Assembly: GCA_003049465.1 (NCBI GenBank)
Contig: PYSS01000111.1
Location: 62,001-126,000, forward strand
DNA: 64,000 nucleotides
Direction: 5' to 3'
Origin: Magnaporthiopsis rhizophila
Lineage: Eukaryota; Ascomycota; Sordariomycetes; Magnaporthales; Magnaporthaceae
Position numbers and translations under genes: made by a program. Shown here one piece after another: positions 11,266 through 20,900 of this stretch (within the stretch, counting starts at the first letter, position 1; each line of letters begins with the position of its first letter). Under the pieces are notes generated by a model, which saw only the letters and a list, made by a program, of their open reading frames with translations, had not been told where the DNA came from and did no database searches.

Positions 11266-12480
11266 CTATTCCAGTCTCCCGACCTCAGCAATCGGAAGTT
11301 CCTCCTCGGTGTCTAAGTCCGCCGGGCTGTTCGCCCGGGTCCCTTGTCCCTTAACCTCTATTCCGTCTTTATTAACCTGCATCACTCGTTCGGCCCCTAG
11401 GCTTTTAATGGTTTTCTCGATCCTGATGCGGATTACGGCATTTTTGCCCCTCCTTCACCATTTGGCCTCCTCTGTTTCGTTGGCCGGAGGGGTTGCTCTT
11501 CTCCACCTGCCAGGCACCCTCCGTAGCTTGCAGCTATCGGTGTGCCCTATTTCCTTAACCTCCCCGCAGACGCAGTACCATTTTGGTATTGGTGCATGGT
11601 TGAACCTTGTGTGGTAGGACTCGAAATTCCCGTGGCCTGACCCTCCGCCAGTAGGGTGTATAAATTCCCTCTATCCTCGAGTTCTGGCCCATGCAGGCCT
11701 TTTTTCCAGGTATATTTGGGGTCCCACGCAACATGGGAGAAAAAGGCCGGCCTATTGGCCTTCCACCATGCTTTTGGGTTTGCCTGCGCCAGGCACGGGC
11801 CCGGGTTCCTTTTGGGGCGTGACCTTTTGGGCAATCGGCATCTCAGTCCGAACAGGTCTGCCGTGGCTAATGCGCCTGGGCCGACTGGGTCCAGGTTCGG
11901 GGCTGGTTCTGGTGGAAAACTGTTGTACAGCCTTGACAGTTTCGACGGCGTCTCCGCTAAGTGCCTAAGTTTGTATATGATTGGGTGTTCCGCCGGGAGT
12001 GTATGCAGCTTTTTAGCCGCCCTGGCTAGCTTCCTGCCCCACACCTCTTGGGGGGAGAACCCGGTTGCCCAGTACCGCAGGGCTTTAGCATGGTGCGGGC
12101 GAGCAGGGTGAGTTGCGCACGCGGCGCAGGCCGGCGGCGCCAACGCCGCGATTGGCGCGCCCCTGTAAGATTATAACCGAGGCCTTGAGCTTATTGAGGC
12201 TGTTGCACATGAATATAGCCCCGTGGCCCGCGTTGAAAAGCGGTAATCCTCGAGCTGTAGGACCGCCTGGACGGCGATATCGAAGGAGCTGGGAAACTGT
12301 AAAATTGTTTGCAGCACGCTGGAAATGCCCATTTGCAAAAACAAAAAGGGCCTGATGCATTCCCAGAACCAGTCTTGCAGTTTCAGGCTTCCGGCCTGGT
12401 CGTTGTAAGCAGCACGGAAGCTTCTTGGGGGCGGCTTTAAAGCGCGAGGTACTGCCGATAACGCTTCACAGGCGTATATG
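11266..12480 (-). pseudogene. Tad1-like LINE ORF2, 3' remnant (RNase H end and CCHC-type tail)
   Basis: Minus-strand coding remnant in a GC-rich island. The frame at 11547-12143 ends in WDPKYTWKKGLHGPELEDRG; after a frameshift near 11630 it continues GHGNFESYHTRFNH, then C-x-C-x7-H-x4-C and a stop at 11266-11268. The GHGxF-x2-YHxRFNH motif followed by a Cys/His cluster is the typical C-terminus of fungal Tad-clade LINE ORF2 proteins, downstream of RNase H. Upstream, to about 12480, the sequence resembles the RNase H part but needs more frameshifts. There is no 5' half, as expected of LINE truncation. Unlike the LTR elements it is not AT-rich. Confidence 0.65.
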
Positions 12481-13276
12481 TTTGCCCCAGGCCGAAAAAT
12501 TTAGGCGATAGGCCCGTTAATACGGTTTTTATAACGCGCAGGAAGGAGTTTTGGGAGGCCAAGGGGATCTGCGATATTCATGTGTCGCGTACCCGATTCG
12601 CTTCGAGCACCAGCAGTATCGGCAATAACCTTATTATTCCTGTTATTTTTTGGTTAGGCGCGAAGCGATAATATAACCGGTCGTGCTGCTATATACCAAA
12701 ATATAATGGAACCTGAAACTGTCGATATTTTAGCCGGTGTAAAAACCCTGAGATTTTTTAAATCCGTCCTAGCTGCGAAACAAATTGATGCTATTGCTCT
12801 TTTTGCTATTCCCAGGTTCGTTTTCGTGACTATACATTTGCTCCTGTCGTTATTGCTCCTCGAAACACATGCCTGGCAGGCGGCGGAATAACTAGGGGTC
12901 CGTTTTCCCTGGCTGGTTGTAGCGGACTGCTCCTTACCGTGGCGTAAAGCGTTTATATAAAGGGTTTTACGGGCCCCAGGGCCCCTTTTTCAACCTTTTT
13001 CTCTTCTTTTCACTTTTTTTTACTCTCCTCCTTACTTTATCCTTATCAGCAAAGCCAGAACAATACAAATGCAGCCATAATATAAAACCTTATATATGCT
13101 TTTATAATAGCGACTTATTTTTTGGCTTTTGCAGCAGCAACCTTGAACATTTTGACCGGCTTTTTAATCTCGACGGGGTCGGGTTTGCAAAACCTTTATA
13201 GAAGCACAGGGAATTTTCGGAGGCAACGCTTATATCAGGCCACCATAATAAGTTTGGCCAACCTTCCATACCCATA
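12481..13276. other. Unassigned
   Basis: No domain is recognised. A 61-codon plus frame (12706-12891) and a minus frame of 90 codons (13102-13374) are present, but neither has supporting features. Confidence 0.3.
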
Positions 13277-13885
13277 ATGGGTTTCGAGCTCCCAAGCATT
13301 TTCTGCCAAAATTTCGACCAAAAACTCTTTAACCACCCTTTATCGCAATCCAACGATCCCCCTGACAATAGCAAGCTTAATTATAACGATTATTTTGATC
13401 GGTCAACTATTCCCAATATCAAATCACCTAATCATAAGGATAGCCATATCACTCTTGAAAATCTTCTCATCAACTGGAACGGCACTGAAGCTGAAATGCC
13501 CCCGGGACAAGCTCCGCCTACCCCGGGACAAGCTCTGCCTACCCGGCGACAGAGTCCTCAAAGTCCCAGCATATCCCCTTTTCGAGCCATTTCGTCTCCC
13601 CGCGCAAGCCTGGACATCGGGCCTTTGCCAGAGGCAAAAGTCAGCAGCGGTCCGGATGGAGGGTTGGGAAGCAATCAGATTCCGCCTCAGAAGGTATCGC
13701 AACCTGTATACAGTCGTATTGCTTCGGCCGCTTCCAAAAAAACCCGTACCGGAAGGATTCGGAAAAAAGAACCACCTAGTACGGTTCTAGCCATTTTCAA
13801 AAGGAGGTATAAAAACCCGAATCGATTTGCCCGACTAAAAGCTGCAGGTAGCCGGGAAAAACCACTTATTATTAAGAACTTCTAA
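13277..13885 (+). CDS. Hypothetical protein, 202 aa
   Basis: This is an uninterrupted 202-codon frame with normal base composition in a window where almost nothing else is open. The protein is polar and Pro/Ser-rich in the middle (repeated PPGQAPPTPGQALPT-type segment near residues 75-90) and Lys/Arg-rich near the C-terminus (SKKTRTGRIRKKE), which could be a nuclear localisation signal. The same frame is open upstream to a TAG at 13199, so the true start may differ or an exon may be missing. I do not recognise a family. It may be a gene fragment. Confidence 0.35.
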   Translation: MGFELPSIFCQNFDQKLFNHPLSQSNDPPDNSKLNYNDYFDRSTIPNIKSPNHKDSHITLENLLINWNGTEAEMPPGQAPPTPGQALPTRRQSPQSPSISPFRAISSPRASLDIGPLPEAKVSSGPDGGLGSNQIPPQKVSQPVYSRIASAASKKTRTGRIRKKEPPSTVLAIFKRRYKNPNRFARLKAAGSREKPLIIKNF

Positions 13886-14800
13886 TGCTTGCATTTTTGT
13901 ATTTAATCGCGACGGAATAATTACAATAGCGATCGCGGTTTCCTTGGCGGTGGTTTCCGTCGCTATTCCAATCTCTTCCGGCCGATTTATGGGCAGGGCC
14001 TTTTATATAGTTGCTAAAGCAGTTTCATACAAGCAAAGGAACTTTAAACTAGCAATTAATACTCTGCATTTCTTAGGCTTGGAATTTCCATATCTATTAA
14101 TGGTCAACGTATATCAGCTCCCCGTCGCCTACCTTCTGCCTCCCCGCCGCAACCCGCGCCTTCGGCCACACCAATCCGAATGAACCGACACCCTTTTAGA
14201 GCTATATCTATTAGGCTTTTTACAGGAGCCGGGGAGCCCTTTGCCCGGATCCACAAACAAGAAAACAAGCAGTTGTTATAATTAGTATGGAAAAAACGAA
14301 AACAGCGTTTAGTTTCGGGCCTGCCTTAAATAACGCCTTTTAATATTTGTTTACCACTTTTTGCTTAAATGCAAAGGTCGAATTTTAGCTTTGAAAGATG
14401 GGGCAATAAATGCCTCCATAACCTTTAAACCCTTTCGGTACCGGTTTTTAAAAGAGACTTCCCTTTTGGCTTTGGTTTTCAACCAAATCTGGCTTTTGCT
14501 ACATCACACTCGGCGTTCTCAGCATCCGTAATTAAAATCGGTTATAAGCCATTCGTTTTTTCGGCTTTCCACATAATAGATAACGGGTTAACCAATTGTA
14601 AATGGCCGAAAAAATTAGGTAGGCCGCGTTTCGAGCGGTACAACAGCCGCAGACGCTGCTGGAGGCCACGGCGTACAAAAAGCACCAAGCTCTGGGAGTT
14701 TCCTTTGCCTTGATTATCGACCATCTTTCCTTTCCAAATAACCGACAAAAAGTCGTCTTATAACAGCGCCGGCTCCATAAAAGGCTTAGTTGGCTGCACT
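13886..14800. other. Unassigned
   Basis: No recognisable gene. Short frames at 13944-14183 (plus) and 14542-14748 (minus) lack domains. The last part probably holds the missing 5' end of the exonuclease gene, since its frame is open from 14714. Confidence 0.3.
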
Positions 14801-15730
14801 AGCGGAATAGCTCTCGAGGAAGTCACATCCAGCCTGGTCTCCACCCCAAAGTCGGTGGCCGACCTTGTCGAGGCCATCCGGCTCCTTCCTAAAACGGCCG
14901 AGCCGGCTCTGTACGTGGATCTCGAGGGCGTCAAACTCTCCCGCCACGGCACCGTCTCGCTCCTCGTCATCTACATGCACCCGCAGCAACAAATCCACCT
15001 CGTTGACATCCACACCCTGCAAGCGGCCGCTTTGGATACGCCGGCCACAGGCGACGCGGGCGTTACGTTCCGGTCGCTGCTCGAATCCGACTCGGTGGCC
15101 AAGGTATTTTTCGATGTGTGATGGAGGTGCGCGGTGACTGGCACCCAAGTGATTGTTGGTTATCAGGCTATTTTACTCGATCGTGGGCTAGGGCCGGTGC
15201 GTAGGCCTAAAGCTGTGGGGCACCAGCCATCACCCACGTGACTCCAGGCCACCTCTGACAATGTGCGCAACGATTCGGACGCGTTACACGCACATTTTGG
15301 CGTCCGGCTCGCCGGCGTCGAGAACCTGCAACTTATAGAAAACGCCGCCCGGCCGGCGGGGCGCCGCCGCTTTGTTAACGGGCTAAACCGTTGCATTAGC
15401 AACGACGCCGTCACCGCCACGTCGTCGGACAAGCGCCAGGCCTGGAAGGCAACCAAGGAGCGGGGGCTTGCGCTTTTCCACCCTAGTCGCGGGGGTTCGT
15501 ACCGCGTGTTCGAGGAGCGACCGCTCGCGCCGGACGTGGAGCGGTACTGCGTTAACGACGTTCGGCTGCTGCCGCTGTTACGTGCCGTGTACCTGCCGCG
15601 CCTTAGCTCCATATGGCGCGCCAAGGTAGCGAGCGCGACGGCGGAGCGGGTTAGAGAGTCACAACTGCCGTCATACCAGCCCCAATCTGAGAATAAAAAG
15701 TTCGGGGAAAAGCCGGGTGCTGGTTGGTAA
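14801..15730 (+). pseudogene. 3'-5' exonuclease domain protein (DEDDy type) broken by a mini-LTR
   Basis: Two plus-strand segments form one 3'-5' exonuclease domain. The first has exo motif I as DLEG (YVDLEGVKLSRHGT). The second starts with exo II, RNDSDALHAHFG, and ends with exo III, YCVND, so the D-x-E, D and Y-x3-D residues are all present. The sequence closely follows the fungal EXD family (nucleic-acid 3' ends, divalent metal ions). The mini-LTR at 15119-15260 and its ATGTG duplication interrupt Asp-Val-Arg, giving an immediate TGA. The insert plus duplication is 147 bp, so the frame is kept on both sides. No in-frame ATG is visible at the 5' end (open from 14714); the start may lie in a lost exon. 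Base composition is GC-rich and RIP is not evident. Confidence 0.85.
15119..15260 (+). repeat. Solo mini-LTR (TRIM-like), copy 2, inside exonuclease gene
   Basis: 142 bp, TGATGGAGGTG to CACCTCTGACA, flanked by ATGTG on both sides (15114-15118, 15261-15265). It matches copy 1 (801-940) in the same orientation with few differences. Its insertion disrupts the exonuclease reading frame with a TGA at the first codon. Confidence 0.85.
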
Positions 15731-15838
15731 TTAGTTAAATCAGTGCACCCCCTGTCCGGCCACCCCCCACTCCGGCCACCAATCCGCATCGGATCACCAC
15801 CAAACCCGGTGCATTTAACAACAAATTTCTACCCCAAT

Positions 15839-16824
15839 TCAACCAACCTCGATGCAACTGTATATAGATTCCTGATCAGAATCCGACGATCTTTCAGACG
15901 CTGTATCCATCACCTTCTTAACGTTACCCCTCGTTTCTGCAACGCGGCGGATATTCACAAAAGTCTCGTTAGGGTCCGTGGCCACCTTTCTTTTTTTGCG
16001 AGGCCGTTATGCCTCCAATTGGGCCTCCAGCTGCCTGATTTTTTGATGGGCTGTAGCCAAGTCGTATTTGTGCACGTTGTAGCCTTTTTGAAGCTTTCGG
16101 AAACAAAGCCGGGTTGTAGGGCTTATAAGGATCCGGGCCTTGATAGTGCTAATTTGGGTGGCCAATTTTCTCGATTGTTTGGAAGTTTCCCATAGGATTT
16201 GGGATATCCAAAATGGGGACCGTTGAACGTTGTTTGGCCCTGTTATCCTTTGCAGATTGTTGAATTCCGGCTTGCCGGCTATCTTGGCCCGAATTGTCAA
16301 GGATAAAGCGGCTTATAAGGGGTTTGGCTATATTCCGAGGCCATAACCCGGCCGCTCGCCACCCTGACTTAATTATATAAGGGGTAAGGGCTTTTGTTCG
16401 TGCGTAAGCATAACTTTTCAAAAACTGACATTTTCTCACCACTGTTAAGCAGGTAAATAAAGTTTGGGATCCTATTTTTTGGCGGTAAGCATGCTTAAAA
16501 GGGCCGAAAACGGATAAATCAAGGGGCTGCAGTACGTGAGAGGTATAAAGGGTAAATAAAAGAGATAAATGTTGTTTTGGAGGCAAAGATACATAAACTT
16601 TTTGGTTACGTGGGATCCGTGGCCATCCAGTACCAAAAAACGTGGTGTAAGGGTAGGGGGTTGGGTGCCCGGGAGGAAAACTTTTTGCAACCATTCGACT
16701 CCAGTTCTGTCAATAATCCACCTGCTATTTGTTGCAGTGAATTCCCAGCCTTTGAAAGGGCTTAAATTTTCTGGAAACCATTGCTCTTGTACGCTTTTCC
16801 CCTTAAATATAATGAGCGGAGAAA
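15839..16824 (-). pseudogene. pogo transposase, C-terminal half (copy 1)
   Basis: This piece carries the second and third acidic positions of the DDE domain: LVLDGHGSHVT near 16620 and SHVLQPLDLSVF near 16540. The coiled-coil-like tail (LATAHQKIRQLEAQLEA) ends at 16007, and after a frameshift the last segment (NETFVNIRRVAETRG) reads to a TGA at 15839. Frameshifts near 16470-16690 and 16150-16300 break it. The N-terminal half continues beyond E2 at 24103-24722. Confidence 0.85.
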
Positions 16825-16829
16825 GGGCA

Positions 16830-17327
16830 TGTTACAAACGGTTCTCTGCTCCTAGGGTAGGGTACGCTAGGAGAGGTGCTGAGCAGTAATATTTCTACAA
16901 GGTTGCTTATGCTGGGACTAGGATAATAACAAAGGTTTCGATTGCTTGCCCAAAGGGGTGCCCTGAAACTAATTTAGGTTAATTAATGCCAAAGCCTTAG
17001 TTAAAACTATCTAACACAGTAAAAAATCCTTATTTTATATACCCGTAACCCTTTTTTATTTTATTTGTACCAATTTTTGGATCTGTTGCTGTGTTACAAA
17101 TCCATAAAATTTTGGATTTGTTACTTTGCTACAGATCCATAAATTTTTGGATTTATTGCTTTGTTACAGATCTATAAAACCTAATTAGGTAAGCGCCCAA
17201 TTACGTAATTTTTTCGCATAACCTAACTTTAATTATTTAGCCCCTGACTTTTATAACTGCAGGATAAAAGTATCCTGCTAAAGGTTAGCCCCAGCCTTTT
17301 TATTTTTTGCCAGTTATAATTATAATA
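16830..17327 (-). repeat. E2 3' LTR (left copy)
   Basis: 498 bp. The first 100 bp are nearly unmutated and the rest is AT-rich. Three tandem units at about 17074-17179 each contain GGATCTGT ... ACAGATCC, an 8-bp inverted repeat with a 9-bp loop. Confidence 0.95.
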
Positions 17328-17440
17328 TTAGGTTTCCCTTTTTAGGCCAAATTTTTTTGGCCATATTTATAGCCCCATTTTTTTATTAATAATAAATATT
17401 TTCCTTTTTTACCAACTTCCGTCCCTTTTTTTCTAACAAA

Positions 17441-17965
17441 ATATTTAGTCAGGTGCAAAAATACCGTTTTGCTAAAAAAATCTTTTATTATAAAAAGTTT
17501 TTGGCCATCGTTCTTTTTTATTTTTTCAATATACCTTTTTATTTTTATTATAAATTTTTCGGTCGGTTTTTTTGTGCAGTTTTTTTTTAGGATTTTTCTC
17601 GGTGCATAAAATGCTTTTGTATTAACCGTTTTGGTTGCAATATTTTAGGCCCTTTTTTCGCCAAACTTCGAAATATTATAATTTAATATAATAAGCTGAA
17701 AATTAAACTTAAAAAAGCAAAAAAAAAGGTTTTTCGTTTGCAATAATAAAAATATATATGGTTAAAAAAAATAATATATGCGGTGCATTGTAAAATTAAT
17801 AGCATAGAAAAACTGAAACGGGTTAAGCAAAAAAAAGCCGGATAAGCAGCCGTTTAGATTTTTACAGCACCTTTTGCCCCGTTGTTCCCCGATTTTCCTT
17901 TATTATTTTTGAGCTGGGCCGATTATGGGACCAATCCCGATTTTAATTTGCTGGTTTTATTTTAA
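17441..17965 (+). pseudogene. E2 antisense ORF: six-Cys coiled-coil protein
   Basis: 525 bp, the same length as in E4, in the plus-strand position seen in all copies. The first codon is ATA (ATG in E4). The cysteine region keeps Cys at positions 3, 4, 5 and 6 of the cluster (GRFFC ... RCIKCF ... GCNIL); positions 1 and 2 are Tyr. The tail reads INSIEKLKRVKQKKAG, then FPDFPLLFLSWADYG, and ends NLLVLF with stop at 17963-17965, the same ending as in E1. Nonsense codons correspond to Gln or Arg codons. The end of pol is only about 9 bp away on the other strand. Confidence 0.65.
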
Positions 17966-17974
17966 CCGGATAAA

Positions 17975-20900
17975 TTATTCTGGTACGGACGTTCCGAGCC
18001 GAAATTCGAATTTTGGCACTGGTATTAATTTTTTACCAAAAATTTTCCGTTAGTACTTTTTAAAAGCTTTTGGCGTACCTTTTAGGTTTATTTTTTTTTA
18101 AATGCTTTTTTCGATTTTATACCCTATTTATTTAACCAAATAATGCTTAGTTTTGTTAATAATTTTTTTGTTCAAAATTTTTTCAATTTCGTACTTTTAT
18201 TTTGGGTCGATTTTTATTAATTTATTGCTTTTAAACCTTGATAATGCTGGTTTAAGCAAATTAACGTAAAAAATCGGATAATTTTTTATAATTGGTGGTA
18301 ATTAAAATTTGTAATTAATATTGGAAACCTTTCTCAGAATTTTAAACAGTCCCAATTTTTTATAATTTAACTTATTATTTAATCGTTTTATTTTAATATT
18401 ATATTAAAAAAGATAAATATTATCCCTTTTTTTAAAGGTTGGTTTTTTGATCCTTTTTTTATTGGCCTGCATAAATATATATTATTGCAATTCCTTTAAT
18501 TTTGCCTGGAAATTTTTGTGCAGTTTGGTAAATTTTTTCACCTATATTTCTGCTATTAAAGTATATGGTTCTGCCCTGGATTTTTTATACACCGTAAATA
18601 TATACCCGTAATTTGTATAAAACTGCATAATTCTTGTACTTTTGTGCATTAAATTGTTATATACGAATTAAGCTATAAAAAATAATTATACCCAGTTATT
18701 TTATTTATAATTAACAAAATAATATAAATACTGTTTTATGGTTTGATTTGTTTGTTTTATTTGTTTATCTGTTTAAGGATAATAAATTATAAAAAAAGCA
18801 TATTTTGCGCCTAAATTTGCCATAAACTGTTTTTAAAACTTGCTATTAAATAATTTGTTTCGGTTTAAAATTATGCATTCCGGTATTCTGTATTTCGCAA
18901 TTATATTTCGGATAAAAATATAGGTTAGGTTTATAACTTTTGCATTTTTTTTAAATGGCAGGTATATGGCATATTTGGTAAATCGGTCGATTATTACCAT
19001 AATATTATTATACTGGACGTTTATAAAGGGTTTTTTTGATTTGGATAACCCTATAACAAAATTCGCCGTGATTTTTTGCCATGCTTTGTTAGGTACTGGT
19101 AAAGGTTGCAATAATTTATAAGGTTTATACCTGCTGGTTTTATTTTTCGCATAATTTTTGTAATTTTTGATTGCGTTTTATATTTTGGCACAAATTTTTA
19201 TAAACCCGTGGTGCTGCCGAAACCTTTTTTAGGTTTTAGCAACCCCCTGGTGCTTATTAGCCATTTGGCTATAAACCTGCTGGATTTTTTCTGGGGTTTA
19301 ATTTTTCTGTTAGGTTATTTTGGCCAATGCCCGCTGTGCTGGGATCAGGGATCCATTTGGTTCTTTGGCCAAAACTGCGCGCATTTTTGGTGGCGTGTTT
19401 ACCTAATAGTTTGATCAACGGCTTAATATATTTGTTTGGCCGTTTTTTAACCTTTTCCTAACCTCGATTCGGAGGTTATAATTTTAAAAAAACTGGCTTT
19501 ATTAAATTTATCTTTTATTCAGTATTTGGCTAATAGTAAATTGTAACAGGTTTTTATAATTGGTATATATTATAATTTGGTGGTTAGCTTTGCACAAATA
19601 TACCCTTTATTTTTTTAAAGTTTTAATAATAGCAAGAAGCTTTTTGTTATGGATCTGATAATTTAGTTTAGGTTTATTTAACTTTTGCAAAAAAAACGTA
19701 CAAAAGTGCAATTTTTTTGATCGTTTTGCTGTTTTAGTTATTTTTCGATAGCAAAATTCGATATATTAATTTTAACTTTAAAAGGTTTTTCCGGGTTTGG
19801 TATTGCTAATACCGGTATTTGGATAATGGCTTTTTTTAGCAAATCGAAAACTGTTTATTTTTGTATCCCCCAATAAAATTGGGTATTATTTTTGGTAAAA
19901 TGCGTAAATAATATAGCCTTTTTGTTAAAATTTTGGATAAATTTTCGGTAAAAATTTAAAAATCCCAGAAAATTTTGTATTTTTTTAACCGTGATAGGTA
20001 CAGGCCAGTTTTTTATTGCTTGTACCTTTTTGGGTTTTATCCAAACTTTTCCTTATTTAATAACAAATCCGAGGAAAATTATTTTTAGGAAATGCCATGT
20101 GCATTTGTCCGGGTTGATCAAAAGTTTTGCATTTTGCAGCTTTTGTAATATTTTATATATATATTGCTTGTGCTTTTTTAGCATATCTGAAAAGATCAAA
20201 ATATTATCCAGGTATGTAAGGGCAAAAATATCGAAATATTTTTGTAATACATAATTGATCATTTGCTGGAATATGGTTAATGCGTTGGTAAATCCGAAAG
20301 TTATTATTAATAATTCGAAAATCCCAAGTTTGGTTCGAAAAGCGGTTTTTTATTCGTTACCCTTTTTAATCCTTAACAGGCTATAAGCTTTGTATAAATC
20401 TAGGGTTATAAATTACCGATTTTTTCCGAGCTTATTTTTAAGCTTGTTAATTAGGGGTAAAAAATATCGATTTTTTATTATTTTCTGATTTAACGGACAG
20501 TAATCGATATATATCCGTTTTTTCCTGTTCTTTTTGGGAATAAATAAAATTTTATATCCCACAGGAAAATCGGAAGGTTTGGTAAACCTTTTTTTAATTT
20601 TTTCCTCCAGTTATTTTTGTAATAATTTTTTTTTGCCAAAGGTTTAATTGGTACAGCTTTTGGTACTTAAATTATGCTTCCGGTTTAAGTTTAATTTTAT
20701 GGTTAAATGGTCCGTGTTTTGGTAATACCGTTTCCAAATTTTTCTGGAACAGTTTCCAATATTTGTGGTATTTTTCAGGGATATTTTTAAAAAATTTTTT
20801 GGTGATTTTTTGCTTATCAGGTTTGTTAGCATTTATATTTATTAATATTTTGGTTAGTATGGTTTGCTAAGGTTAATTGCCATATTTTACCGCTATTGCA

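Noticed and set aside
15119..15260. Insertion taken as an ordinary spliceosomal intron
   Set aside because: Its exact ends are TGAT...GACA with a 5-bp direct duplication and a second copy elsewhere. A splice solution inside it is possible but does not match its borders.
17074..17179. Three 34-36-bp repeats with inverted-repeat halves, resembling a small CRISPR array
   Set aside because: The units are adjacent without spacers, lie inside LTRs and recur in every LTR of the subfamily. The genome is eukaryotic.
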